Of a DNA stretch of 64,000 nt, positions 8,205 to 16,634 are shown piece by piece; the stretch's first letter is position 1, and each line of letters starts with the position of its first letter. Both the position numbers and the translations under genes were made by a program. This DNA is from Rs1 sp038900335 (lineage in GTDB: Bacteria > Pseudomonadota > Gammaproteobacteria > Pseudomonadales > Balneatricaceae). The DNA lies in assembly GCA_038900335.1 (NCBI GenBank), contig JBBMRB010000015.1:33744-97743 (forward strand), read 5' to 3'. The notes beneath the pieces were generated by a model. The model was not told the origin of the DNA, made no database searches, and saw only the letters and a program-made list of their open reading frames with translations.

Positions 8205-8903
8205 CTATATTGGCGTTCGAGCGATAACCCAAATATCAATTGTTTTAGCCCCAGAGTCTTTCAGTACTTTAGCTAATTCGTTCGCTGTTGAGCCTGTTGT
8301 TAATACATCATCAACAATGGCAACATGCAGGTAAGGATGCTTGTGTGCGCTAAATGCACCTATTAAGTTGGTTTTTCTCTGTTTTGCGCTGAGAGTTGCT
8401 TGGGCTGGCGTGTCTTTTATTTTCGTTAAAACGTGATCATCATACGCTATATTTAATCTGCCGCTAATGGCTTTTGCTAGCTGTTCTGTTTGATTGTAAC
8501 CTTTATATAATTTCTTCTTAGCGGAAATAGGGACAGGGATAATAACCTCAGGCATTGAAGATGATGAATAGCCCCCAGCAAGTTTAGTCAACAACAGATA
8601 GCTCAACCAATTTAGATGATGGCGCGCTTGCTCCTTTTTACTTTTAGTCACAGCGACATCAATAGGAAAACTATAATTAAAAGCGGCGATTACCCTGTTA
8701 AAGCGCGGTTTTTGTTGAATGCAGTTTTTGCAGATTAAATGTGTAGCTGTAGACAATAAAGGTAGAGCGCAGATAGTGCAGGTATGTGTTAGCCAAGGTA
8801 GATCGGCGATACAATTAGCGCAAATATTATTTTTATCAGGTTTAGCGCAAAATACACATGTCTGTATGTATTTTAACCAGATGTTTTTTAAAAGGCTCTG
8901 CAT
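8205..8903 (-). CDS. comF: ComF family phosphoribosyltransferase-like protein
   Basis: The 232-residue protein has the double-zinc-ribbon plus phosphoribosyltransferase architecture of ComF/GntX. The N-terminus has cysteine pairs CVFC, CANC, CTIC and CKNC. The C-terminal half carries the PRPP-binding motif VAIVDDVLTTGSTANEL. ComF is needed for natural transformation in several bacteria, but this family is also present in non-competent species, and its biochemical reaction is unknown. It is divergent from bioB with an 81-bp spacer, an arrangement common in pseudomonads and relatives. Confidence 0.9.
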   Translation of the reverse strand: MQSLLKNIWLKYIQTCVFCAKPDKNNICANCIADLPWLTHTCTICALPLLSTATHLICKNCIQQKPRFNRVIAAFNYSFPIDVAVTKSKKEQARHHLNWLSYLLLTKLAGGYSSSSMPEVIIPVPISAKKKLYKGYNQTEQLAKAISGRLNIAYDDHVLTKIKDTPAQATLSAKQRKTNLIGAFSAHKHPYLHVAIVDDVLTTGSTANELAKVLKDSGAKTIDIWVIARTPI

Positions 8904-8906
8904 AAG

Positions 8907-8934
8907 TTGACAGCTCCTGTGGGAAGATTATCAT
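8907..8934 (+). promoter_or_regulatory. Predicted sigma-70 promoter for the bioBFHCD operon
   Basis: TTGACA (8907-8912) and TATCAT (8929-8934) are separated by 16 bp, only 51 bp before the bioB start. I looked for a BirA operator (TTGTAAACC dyad type) here and ahead of trmO-bioA and saw none that I could defend. Confidence 0.55.
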
Positions 8935-8984
8935 AGTCCAATCTAGATATTATCGTTTTGCACATAGGCAGGAGTATAAGTTAA

Positions 8985-10031
8985 ATGCACGCAAGTGAAG
9001 AAGTTAGACACGATTGGCAAAAACAAGAAGTACAGGCGCTATTTGATCTACCTTTTAATGATTTACTATTTAAGGCGCACACTGTTCATCGTCAAAACTT
9101 TGATCCAAACCAAGTGCAAGTTAGCACGCTTTTGTCTATAAAGACAGGTGCCTGCCCAGAGGACTGCAAATACTGCCCGCAAAGTGCTAGGTATAACACA
9201 GGCTTAGAGCGTGAGCGATTAATGGAAGTAGAAGCTGTTGTCAAAAAGGCAGAGCAGGCTAAGGCTTCTGGTTCTACCCGTTTTTGTATGGGGGCGGCGT
9301 GGAAGCATCCGCATCAGCGAGATATGCCCTATGTCGTTGAAATGGTTAAGCGCGTTAAAGAAATAGGGTTAGAAACTTGTATGACTCTAGGCATGTTAGA
9401 TGCTGATAAATCTGCTCAGTTAGCTGATGCAGGACTGGACTATTACAATCATAATTTAGACACCTCTCCTGAATTTTACGATAAAGTAATCACCACTAGA
9501 ACATACCAAGATCGGCTTGATACGTTGCATCATGTACGTGAGTCTGGAATGAAAGTGTGCAGCGGTGGGATTTTGGGTATGGGCGAAACGGCAGGTGATC
9601 GCATTGGTTTATTAATGCAGTTAGCTAATATGCCAACACAGCCAGAGAGTGTGCCTATTAATATGTTGGTAAAAGTCGCCGGTACACCGATGGAAAATGT
9701 CGAAGATTTAGATCACCTGATCTTTATACGCACCATTGCGGTAGCGCGTATTATGATGCCTAAATCACATGTGCGGTTGTCGGCAGGTAGACAGTCTATG
9801 TCCGATGAAATGCAAGCGATGACTTTCTTTGCAGGTGCTAACTCAATTTTCTATGGTGAGTGTTTGTTAACGACGCCAAACCCTGAAACAAATAAAGATT
9901 TATTATTGTTTAAGCGATTAGGTCTAAACCCTGAACAAGGTATCTCTGAAGATGATGAGACACAATCGGCGATGATCATCAAAAATATTCAAGCAGAACA
10001 AGACAGTTCGAAATTTTACTCAGCACTTTAG
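8985..10031 (+). CDS. bioB: Biotin synthase
   Basis: BioB is a radical SAM enzyme that inserts sulfur into dethiobiotin to form biotin. The 348-residue product has the radical-SAM cluster motif CPEDCKYC with C57, C61 and C64, preceded by QVSTLLSIKTGACPED. Later motifs are YYNHNLDTSPEFY, CSGGILGMGE, and RLSAGRQSM, which carries the conserved arginine ligand of the [2Fe-2S] cluster. AGGAG at 8970-8974 lies 10 bp before the ATG. It is the first gene of the rightward biotin operon. Confidence 0.98.
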   Translation: MHASEEVRHDWQKQEVQALFDLPFNDLLFKAHTVHRQNFDPNQVQVSTLLSIKTGACPEDCKYCPQSARYNTGLERERLMEVEAVVKKAEQAKASGSTRFCMGAAWKHPHQRDMPYVVEMVKRVKEIGLETCMTLGMLDADKSAQLADAGLDYYNHNLDTSPEFYDKVITTRTYQDRLDTLHHVRESGMKVCSGGILGMGETAGDRIGLLMQLANMPTQPESVPINMLVKVAGTPMENVEDLDHLIFIRTIAVARIMMPKSHVRLSAGRQSMSDEMQAMTFFAGANSIFYGECLLTTPNPETNKDLLLFKRLGLNPEQGISEDDETQSAMIIKNIQAEQDSSKFYSAL

Positions 10032-10035
10032 GCGT

Positions 10036-10070
10036 AGTGACAATAGCGCAGTCGCTGCGCTATTGTCACT
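10036..10070. repeat. Perfect 16-bp hairpin between bioB and bioF
   Basis: The arms AGTGACAATAGCGCAG and CTGCGCTATTGTCACT (10036-10051 and 10055-10070) are exact complements separated by only TCG. The hairpin begins four bases after the bioB stop and has no T-run, so it is not a classical terminator. Within the operon it could stabilise the bioB end of the message, reduce downstream expression, or bind a protein as DNA. Confidence 0.8.
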
Positions 10071-10120
10071 TGCCAATAAGTACCGCTCTATTCATTATTA
10101 CCTTTGTTGATATCTAAATT

Positions 10121-11302
10121 ATGTCTTTTAATGATTTGCAGAAAATATTAGACCAAAGAGCAGAGGATTCGCTCTACAGGCGCCGACAAGTGATGCAAAG
10201 CGCTCAGCAATCAGTAATAAAAGTAGATGGTCAGCACTTACTCAACTTTAGTTCAAATGACTATTTAGGGTTAGCTAATCATCCCGACGTTATTAGCAGC
10301 TTTAAGGCGGCTGCAGATGAATTTGGTGTTGGCAGCGGCGCCTCTCACTTAGTTAATGGCCACAGTTATCACCATCACCAACTGGAGCTTGAATTGGCGC
10401 AGTTTTGTAATCGTGAACGCGCATTACTGTTTTGTAGTGGTTATATGGCTAATATCGGTGTAATTAATGCACTCGTTGGTAGAGGTGATGCGGTCTTTCA
10501 AGATAAACTTAATCATGCATCGCTACTTGATGGTGGCTTGTTAAGTGGTGCCGACTTTCAGCGTTACCTGCCCAATAATATTCCCAGTCTAGAGAAAAGG
10601 TTGGCACGCTCGCAAGCATCGAGAAAGCTTATAGTTAGCGATGCTGTTTTTAGTATGGATGGTAATATAGCTGATTTGTCCGCGTTATCTGAGCAAGCAC
10701 AAAAGCATGAGGCTTGGTTGATGGTTGATGATGCTCACGGTTTTGGTGTGTTAGGTGAAACAGGCGCGGGCTGTGTCGAGCAATATCAATTAAACCAGCA
10801 GCAAGTGCCGGTACTCATTGGCACCTTTGGTAAGGCTTTTGGTACCGCGGGTGCTTTTGTCGCTGGCAGCGAGGCATTGATAGAGACATTGATACAGTTC
10901 TGCAGAACCTATATTTATACAACCGCTATGCCGCCAGCGATTGCTGCAGCGACTAGGACAAGCCTGCAATTAATTAAGCAGCAATCTTGGCGCAGAGAGC
11001 ATCTTCAAGAATTAATTGCTCACTTTAAAAAAGGCTGTCAGCATTTAGGTTTAGTGTTGCAGCCATCGGATACCGCAATACAGCCCATTATGGTGGGATC
11101 GGCAAAGCAAGCATTGCAGTTAAGTGAAGCGCTAGCGACACAGGGTATTCAGGTTAAAGCGATAAGAGCACCGACTGTTCCTGCTAAGCAGGCACGATTG
11201 CGAGTCACGCTCAGTGCTGCTCATTCAATCGCTGATGTAGATAAATTATTAGTCGCCTTAAAGCATATATTGGCGGAGGTAGCCATTGAATATTCACGTT
11301 GA
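10121..11302 (+). CDS. bioF: 8-amino-7-oxononanoate synthase
   Basis: BioF is a PLP enzyme condensing pimeloyl-ACP with alanine to give KAPA. The 393-residue protein shows the alpha-oxoamine synthase features: NFSSNDYLGLANHP, GSGASHLVNGHSYHHHQLE, DDAHGFGVLGETG, and GTFGKAFGTAGAF with the PLP lysine K238. The length is normal. It follows bioB after a hairpin and overlaps the start of bioH by 17 bp. No strong ribosome site precedes its ATG. Confidence 0.97.
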   Translation: MSFNDLQKILDQRAEDSLYRRRQVMQSAQQSVIKVDGQHLLNFSSNDYLGLANHPDVISSFKAAADEFGVGSGASHLVNGHSYHHHQLELELAQFCNRERALLFCSGYMANIGVINALVGRGDAVFQDKLNHASLLDGGLLSGADFQRYLPNNIPSLEKRLARSQASRKLIVSDAVFSMDGNIADLSALSEQAQKHEAWLMVDDAHGFGVLGETGAGCVEQYQLNQQQVPVLIGTFGKAFGTAGAFVAGSEALIETLIQFCRTYIYTTAMPPAIAAATRTSLQLIKQQSWRREHLQELIAHFKKGCQHLGLVLQPSDTAIQPIMVGSAKQALQLSEALATQGIQVKAIRAPTVPAKQARLRVTLSAAHSIADVDKLLVALKHILAEVAIEYSR

Positions 11303-12128
11303 AAAAAACGTTAATGATAAGCCAAATTTAGTGCTTCTTCATGGCTGGGCAAGCTCAAGTAAAATATGGCGAGATTGGTTACCGCAGCTTAGTGACCACT
11401 TTAGCCTCACTCTGATAGATATTCCTGGTTTAGGGCAATCCACGTTGTCTGAAAAATATAGCATAGATGCTATTGTCGATGCGGTTTTAGCGGTGTTACC
11501 GCAAAAGTGTGCGCTACTAGGCTGGTCCTTAGGTGGTGTTATCGCAACACTGCTAGCACAGAAAATGTTAGCACAAAACGTGTCGGCAACAGAGGATGAC
11601 AGCGCCGCTCAATTTAAAAGACATGAGCTAACGGCATTGATTACTATCGCTAGTAACCCCTGTTTCGTCGCTCAAAGTGATTGGGTCACTGCGATGCCAG
11701 CTTTTATGTTTGAGCAATTTCAAACTAACTTAATCAATGATGAGCAGAAAGCACTCGCGCGGTTTTTTTTGCTGCAAGTGCAAAAGGGGAGTGTGAGTAA
11801 AGAAATTTTAAAAACAATAAAGGCGGTAGCGAGAGACGAAAGCCCTGCTGATTTACAACATAGTTTGTCGCTACTTAGTATTGATACAAGATCAATCTTA
11901 GCCACGCTTAATATCCCTTCATACCATGTGTTTGGGGAGTTCGATCAATTGGTTCCTGCCGCCATTACCGTTGAATTAGAAAAGCTATCTCCGTTTATTT
12001 CTACAAAAATTATCAATGGTGCTGGGCATCTGCCTTTTTTGTCAGATGCAGAACAAGTGGCAAATGATGTTTGTGGTTTTTTAACTAAGCAAACTTTAGG
12101 TGCGAGAAAATTAAATTGCCACAATTAG
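11286..12128 (+). CDS. bioH: Pimeloyl-ACP methyl ester carboxylesterase
   Basis: BioH cleaves the methyl ester from pimeloyl-ACP, ending the BioC/BioH fatty-acid-synthesis detour that makes the biotin side chain. The 280-residue alpha/beta hydrolase has LLHGWASSS (oxyanion region), the nucleophile S81 in GWSLGG, an acid in FGEFDQLVP, and the histidine in GAGHLPFLS. It is about 25 residues longer than E. coli BioH; an extra segment near ATEDDSAAQFKRHE follows the nucleophile helix. The TTG start is supported by a perfect GGAGGT at 11275-11280, five bases upstream and inside bioF. Confidence 0.93.
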   Translation: MNIHVEKNVNDKPNLVLLHGWASSSKIWRDWLPQLSDHFSLTLIDIPGLGQSTLSEKYSIDAIVDAVLAVLPQKCALLGWSLGGVIATLLAQKMLAQNVSATEDDSAAQFKRHELTALITIASNPCFVAQSDWVTAMPAFMFEQFQTNLINDEQKALARFFLLQVQKGSVSKEILKTIKAVARDESPADLQHSLSLLSIDTRSILATLNIPSYHVFGEFDQLVPAAITVELEKLSPFISTKIINGAGHLPFLSDAEQVANDVCGFLTKQTLGARKLNCHN

Positions 12129-12913
12129 ATAAAGAGCGCATCGCTATTTCGTTTAGTAAAGCCGCTCAAAGCTACGATGGATCAGCTGCATTTCAGCGCG
12201 ATGTCGGTCATCATTTATTATCGATGCTGGCAGTGGATAGATCGACAGTGAAGGTAGTTGATCTAGGTTGTGGTACTGGTTATTTTAGCGAACAGCTATT
12301 ATCTAAAGTCAGTGCTGATAGCTCTATCATCGGTTTAGATATTGCCCAGGGTATGCTTAAATATGCCAGTGATTTGCGAGACGATTCTCGTCTTCAGTGG
12401 TTGTGTAGTGATGCGGAAAACCTGGCGTTGGCAAGCAGTAGTATTGATTTAGTTTTTTCTAGTTTAGCTATTCAATGGTGTGAGCATCCAACGAAGTTAT
12501 TTGCTGAAATAAAACGAGTACTTAAACCTGGCGGAGTTGCCTTGCTGTCTAGTCTTGGGCCTAATAGTTTGTATGAGCTAAAAGCTGCATGGGCGAATGT
12601 TGATCAGCATGTGCACGTTAATCACTTCATTGCTATGGATGCTTTGTTAGCGGCGCTGCCTTCAGAGTTAGAAGTAGTGAAAGCGCAGCAACAACAATGG
12701 TTATTAGAATATGATCAGCTAAAGCAGCTGACTGCAGATTTAAAAAATATTGGCGCACACAATATGAATAGTGGTGAAAGCAAGGGATTGACAGGGCGCG
12801 CAAAAATAATGAGTTTTAAACAAAACTATGAGCTTTATCGACAAGATAACGGTAAATTACCAGCCAGTTATGAAGTGTATTTTTTGAAATTATGTAAAGC
12901 AGGAACGTCTTAA
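12116..12913 (+). CDS. bioC: Malonyl-ACP O-methyltransferase
   Basis: BioC methylates malonyl-ACP so that fatty-acid synthesis can extend it to pimeloyl-ACP methyl ester. The 265-residue product has the SAM-binding motif VVDLGCGTGYFSEQL, then GLDIAQGML, LVFSSLAIQWCEHP and KPGGVALLSSLGPNSLYEL, all typical of BioC. The start is TTG at 12116, overlapping bioH by 13 bp, which implies coupled translation. The N-terminus (KERIAISFSKAAQSYDGSAA) aligns with the family start. It is followed directly by bioD. Confidence 0.95.
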   Translation: MPQLDKERIAISFSKAAQSYDGSAAFQRDVGHHLLSMLAVDRSTVKVVDLGCGTGYFSEQLLSKVSADSSIIGLDIAQGMLKYASDLRDDSRLQWLCSDAENLALASSSIDLVFSSLAIQWCEHPTKLFAEIKRVLKPGGVALLSSLGPNSLYELKAAWANVDQHVHVNHFIAMDALLAALPSELEVVKAQQQQWLLEYDQLKQLTADLKNIGAHNMNSGESKGLTGRAKIMSFKQNYELYRQDNGKLPASYEVYFLKLCKAGTS

Positions 12914-12914
12914 T

Positions 12915-13598
12915 ATGGCTAAAAAAACATTTTTTATTGCCGGTACTGATACCGACGCCGGCAAAACATTTATATCTCAAGCACTACTCAGTGCTGCAAA
13001 AGAGCAGGGTTTAAGCTGCTTCGCTCTTAAGCCTGTCGCAGCAGGATGTGAAGTGACGGAGCAAGGGTTGCGTAACGATGATGCTTTAAAGTTGCAGCAG
13101 GCGGCATCAGTTAAATTGAGCTATCAGCAAGTAAACCCGGTAGCGTTAGAGCAGGCAATAGCGCCTCACGTTGCGGCAAAGCGCGAGAATAAACAGATAT
13201 CGTTGCAAAGAATAGTAGGGATGTGCAATGGCGCATTAATGAGTAGAGCAGATTTTGTGTTGATCGAGGGAGCTGGGGGGTGGCGTGTGCCTCTCAACAA
13301 TAGAGAAACGATGGCGGCTTTACCTAAAGCACTGAACGTCCCTGTTATTTTGGTGGTTGGTGTTAAGCTAGGTTGTATTAATCATGCTTTGCTTAGTGTT
13401 GAGGCTATACTGCGAGACGGTTGTATCCTAGCGGGTTGGGTGGCTAATTGTATTGATCCTACGATGCAGGCAAGTGAAGAGAGTATTGAGACATTAAAGA
13501 TGGCTATTCGAGCACCGATGCTTGGAGTTGTGCCCTTTATTGAAGATCAATCTATTGAGCTGGCAGCATCACACCTGCAGTTGTCGGTAATTCTTTAG
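12915..13598 (+). CDS. bioD: Dethiobiotin synthetase
   Basis: BioD closes the ureido ring of DAPA with CO2 and ATP to form dethiobiotin. The 227-residue protein has the P-loop GTDTDAGKTFIS, the family's KPVAAGCE, the EGAGGWRVPL switch region, and PVILVVGVKLGCINHALL. It begins one base after the bioC stop. It is the last biotin gene; no clear terminator follows, only a T-rich stretch after the stop. Confidence 0.96.
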   Translation: MAKKTFFIAGTDTDAGKTFISQALLSAAKEQGLSCFALKPVAAGCEVTEQGLRNDDALKLQQAASVKLSYQQVNPVALEQAIAPHVAAKRENKQISLQRIVGMCNGALMSRADFVLIEGAGGWRVPLNNRETMAALPKALNVPVILVVGVKLGCINHALLSVEAILRDGCILAGWVANCIDPTMQASEESIETLKMAIRAPMLGVVPFIEDQSIELAASHLQLSVIL

Positions 13599-13731
13599 CT
13601 CTTTTTTAGAAAAAATTGAATTGTTTAATAAATGAGCTATAATAGATTTACTATTAGAAAGTGTTTTAATGATTTGGATGTTTTCATCATCTGTTTATAT
13701 ATGTTCACTATACTTAATGTGGTAAATAATT

Positions 13732-13977
13732 ATGAATGTTACAAACTCATTGCAAACAGGTTTAATCGGCTTAAATAGAGGATTAGATAATAACCCTAAA
13801 GCCGCTGGTGATTTTCAAGGCAGCGGAAAATCTGCGATACCTGAGCTCGCCTCTGGGCACGATTTAGAAAATGCCGTTGCTGAAACAACGCTTGAGGCTA
13901 ATACCGCCGCTGCTTCAACAAAGGTTGTCACTAGTATTAGTGATGTACTTGGCACTAATGTTGATGTTGTCGTATAG
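13732..13977 (+). CDS. Small protein of unknown function (81 residues)
   Basis: This 81-residue protein begins MNVTNSLQTGLIGLNRGLDN, an amphipathic helix resembling the N-terminus of flagellar rod and hook proteins. The rest is low-complexity and rich in Ala, Ser, Thr and Val, with ISDVLGTNVDVVV at the C-terminus. There is no signal peptide, cysteine or membrane segment. The flagellar resemblance is only a motif-level impression, since no flagellar genes are nearby. It precedes the HExxH protein on the same strand by 80 bp, which may mean joint expression. Confidence 0.6.
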   Translation: MNVTNSLQTGLIGLNRGLDNNPKAAGDFQGSGKSAIPELASGHDLENAVAETTLEANTAAASTKVVTSISDVLGTNVDVVV

Positions 13978-14057
13978 TGATGTTTATTAGCTGTTGCTTG
14001 CTTAAAATTTTTAAATGCTAGAATTAAGCTTATCTCAGTTTGCTGCGAGGCTCAGAC

Positions 14058-14981
14058 ATGGAATTAAATAATTCTAATTTGAACTTACAAATAAATAGCC
14101 CTGTTAGCTCAAGTAATGCTAGTGAGCTTAAGCGTGCTGTTATAAGCTCGTCTGCGCTAAGTGATAGCTCGATCGCTAATGCTTTAGTCCCTAAAACATC
14201 CTCTTCTGTGCTGACTCAATTAGTGACAGGTCCTGTTGCATCAGCGGCGCTGTATAATGATTTCGTTAAACTCTCGCCTGCTGATAACTCCGTGCCAGCA
14301 CAAAATACAGTTGCCTCAAAGGTTAGTCAAAACTCGGAAAGCTCTGACGCTGAATTGGTATTAGCACAGTCGAAAATAGTACAGCGCCTCGCGGCTGTCG
14401 ATCGTGAGGTGAAAGCGCATGAGCAAGCGCATGCGGCGATAGGAGGAGTGCACGCCGGTAGTCCAACATTTGATTATGAGAGCGGCCCCGATGGTCAAAT
14501 GTATGCGGTATCTGGGCATGTATCAATTGACACTTCAGCGGTTGAAAATGATCCAAGGGCTACTTTGGAAAAAGCGCAGGTTATCATACGTGCAGCACTA
14601 TCGGTTGCCGATCCCTCTGCTGCAGATAGACAGGTAGCTTCCCAGGCAAAGGCTATGGCATTGCAGGCTATGTCGGAATTGGGTGAGACTAAGGTTGATG
14701 ATGAGTCTTTAATTGCTGTCGATCAAGTAGAGAAAAAGCAATTAGAGCTTGAAGAATTTCATGCGAAAGAAGAGTTGAGACAGGCAAGGCAAGAAAAAGA
14801 TCAAGCACTGACCGAAAATCGTAAGCAGACCTCGCAAGCATCATTAGAGGTGCTTAAAGAGTTCAATGCTCAGATACATGAAATACAAGAGACATTAAGG
14901 CGCTTAAATGTTCAGTTAGTCGATACTGGTGCCTTTGCCAAAGCTTTCCCTCAAGGCTCTTTATTTGATCAAAATGTTTAG
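14058..14981 (+). CDS. SprA-related family protein, putative zinc metalloprotease
   Basis: The 307-residue protein has a disordered Ser/Asn/Val-rich N-terminus (1-105), then a compact domain with KAHEQAHAAIGG, in which H121-E122-x-x-H125 is an HExxH zinc motif. This is followed by YESGPDGQMYAVSGHVSID, a segment typical of the SprA-related (CJM1_0395-like) family. A long Glu/Gln/Lys-rich coiled coil occupies about 215-290. No signal peptide is visible, so the protein is probably cytoplasmic. Its substrate is unknown. The start is placed at ATG 14058, after GCGAGGC; an upstream TTG in frame would add six residues without better signals. Confidence 0.8.
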   Translation: MELNNSNLNLQINSPVSSSNASELKRAVISSSALSDSSIANALVPKTSSSVLTQLVTGPVASAALYNDFVKLSPADNSVPAQNTVASKVSQNSESSDAELVLAQSKIVQRLAAVDREVKAHEQAHAAIGGVHAGSPTFDYESGPDGQMYAVSGHVSIDTSAVENDPRATLEKAQVIIRAALSVADPSAADRQVASQAKAMALQAMSELGETKVDDESLIAVDQVEKKQLELEEFHAKEELRQARQEKDQALTENRKQTSQASLEVLKEFNAQIHEIQETLRRLNVQLVDTGAFAKAFPQGSLFDQNV

Positions 14982-15034
14982 GTGTTCGTAAGGCGGGGGC
15001 TATGCTTGCTTTTTTCGTGGTTTCTTCGTTATTC

Positions 15035-15211
15035 TCATTTCTCACTTTTGTCTTTATCACCGTACTTTCTGGTAATGTAAACAGTAATAGCTACTAGGCT
15101 AAAGGCGATAGGTAAGAATATTATGTTGGCAAAATCGTAAGAGCCTATCCAATAAATAGCCAGGATGGCGATGACAGGTATAACTTTAGTAATTAAAAAA
15201 CGGTTTGGCAT
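15035..15211 (-). CDS. Small two-helix membrane protein (58 residues)
   Basis: A 58-codon frame runs from ATG 15211 to TGA at 15037-15035. The product has two hydrophobic segments (about 8-22 VIPVIAILAIYWIG and 29-46 IIFLPIAFSLVAITVYI) and a charged C-terminus RKYGDKDKSEK, as expected for an inner-membrane protein with a cytoplasmic tail. It starts 15 bp after the stop of the upstream esterase on the same strand, so it is probably the last gene of that operon. I do not recognise the family; a coding call rests on composition and position. Confidence 0.6.
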   Translation of the reverse strand: MPNRFLITKVIPVIAILAIYWIGSYDFANIIFLPIAFSLVAITVYITRKYGDKDKSEK

Positions 15212-15226
15212 GTTGCTATTATGACC

Positions 15227-15997
15227 TTAATTCTTTAAAAATTTAATAATAATAGAGCTAAAAACTTTGGGCTTTTCTGCATGAGGCCAATGACCCGCAC
15301 CTTCTATCAATTTAAAGCTAATATTTTCAAATAGATCTTGTATCGCGTTTTTATGGCTCATTTGTATATAGTCAGAATTATTACCTTTTATAAATAAGGT
15401 AGGGCCGTAAAACTTTGTATTTTCTGTATTTGTCGGTGCATCGCTTATGTTGTTGTACTGTGTCTTTATTACATCAATATTCGCTCGCCAAGCAAATTTT
15501 TTATGTTCATTTCGGTATAGGTTTTTTAGTAAAAAAGCTCTAATACCAAAATCACTTTCATATTCTGTTAGCTGCTGATCTGCATCTGCTCTTGATTTTA
15601 GCGTGTTTAAATCAATACTTAATAAGCCTTTGATGATCTGCTGGTGGTGAACTGGGTAAGCGATCGGGGATATATCAACGATAATTAATTTTTCAACCCT
15701 ATCGTTGTTATTAACCGCTAATTGCATAGCCGCTTTGCCGCCCATTGAGTGGCCAATAATATGGGCTTTATCGATGTTTAGATCGTTCATTAATTCGATA
15801 ACATCTTCAGCCATCGCTGAGTAGTTCATGTCTTTATGATGAGGGCTTTGGCCGTGATTTCTTAAATCAACACTGATAACTTGAAAGTGTTGTGCCAAGG
15901 TAGTGACTTGGCTTGCCCAATTATCTAAAGTGCCAAATAGGCCGTGTAAGATGATAAGCGGCGTACCTTCGCCGCTTATTTTATAGTGCAGTTTCAT
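15227..15997 (-). CDS. Alpha/beta hydrolase, YbfF-like acyl esterase
   Basis: The 256-residue hydrolase has the oxyanion region ILHGLFGTLDNW, RNHGQSPHH, the nucleophile motif GHSMGGKAAMQ, and the histidine in GAGHWPHAEKP. These are the signatures of the YbfF branch, whose E. coli member hydrolyses short acyl esters including acyl-CoA thioesters in vitro. The physiological substrate is unknown. No signal peptide is present. It lies 10 bp after fklB and 15 bp before the small membrane protein on the same strand. Confidence 0.85.
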   Translation of the reverse strand: MKLHYKISGEGTPLIILHGLFGTLDNWASQVTTLAQHFQVISVDLRNHGQSPHHKDMNYSAMAEDVIELMNDLNIDKAHIIGHSMGGKAAMQLAVNNNDRVEKLIIVDISPIAYPVHHQQIIKGLLSIDLNTLKSRADADQQLTEYESDFGIRAFLLKNLYRNEHKKFAWRANIDVIKTQYNNISDAPTNTENTKFYGPTLFIKGNNSDYIQMSHKNAIQDLFENISFKLIEGAGHWPHAEKPKVFSSIIIKFLKN

Positions 15998-16007
15998 CTG
16001 TTAATTA

Positions 16008-16634
16008 TTATACGATAGCTAATAATTCAACATCGAATACTAATGTCGCACAACCAGGAATCGCACCAGGTGAGCCATTAGTTCCATAAGCTAGCTCATG
16101 GGGAATAGCAAGTTTCCATTTTGCGCCAACATTCATTAACTGTAACGCTTCTGTCCAGCCAGCGATTACGCCGCCAACAGGGAATTCAGCAGGTTGGCCG
16201 CGCTCATATGAACTATCGAACATGCTGCCATCAATGAAAGTACCGTGGTAATGGCAGCGAACAGTTGAATCTTTTGTCGCTTTATCAGCACTGCTGTCGC
16301 CAGCTTCAATAATTTCGTATTGTAGGCCAGATTCTAATGTTGTAACGCCGCTGCGTTGTTTGTTTTCTTCTAAGAAAGCAACGCCGTCAGCACTTGCTGT
16401 TGCTTGTTCTGCTTCTTGTCTTGCTTTGATGATTTCATTGAGCTTATTGAATGCATCTTGGATAGCTTCAACAGGGATACGTAATTCTTTGCCTGTGTAT
16501 GAATCTTCGATTCCAGCTGCTAATACATTGAAATCTATACCATCAAAACCATTTTGTGCTAGTTGGTCACCCATTTGACGACCAATTCCATAGCTAGCGC
16601 ATTGTTCCATTGAATCTATTTTTAAGTCAGACAT
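16008..16634 (-). CDS. fklB: FKBP-type peptidyl-prolyl isomerase FklB
   Basis: This 208-residue protein matches FklB (FKBP22), a dimeric proline isomerase. It has the N-terminal dimerisation domain starting MSDLKIDSMEQCASYGIG, a linking helix (AFNKLNEIIKARQEAEQATA), and a C-terminal FKBP domain (about 100-208) with VRCHYHGTFIDGSMFDSS, FPVGGVIAGWTEAL, and PHELAYG. It has no signal peptide. The ATG at 16634 gives the family length; an upstream in-frame ATG at 16673 would add 13 unrelated residues. It precedes the esterase by 10 bp. Confidence 0.92.
   Translation of the reverse strand: MSDLKIDSMEQCASYGIGRQMGDQLAQNGFDGIDFNVLAAGIEDSYTGKELRIPVEAIQDAFNKLNEIIKARQEAEQATASADGVAFLEENKQRSGVTTLESGLQYEIIEAGDSSADKATKDSTVRCHYHGTFIDGSMFDSSYERGQPAEFPVGGVIAGWTEALQLMNVGAKWKLAIPHELAYGTNGSPGAIPGCATLVFDVELLAIV

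Noticed and set aside
8904..8984. BirA operator upstream of bioB
   Set aside because: No dyad resembling the TTGTAAACC/GGTTTACAA arms could be found.
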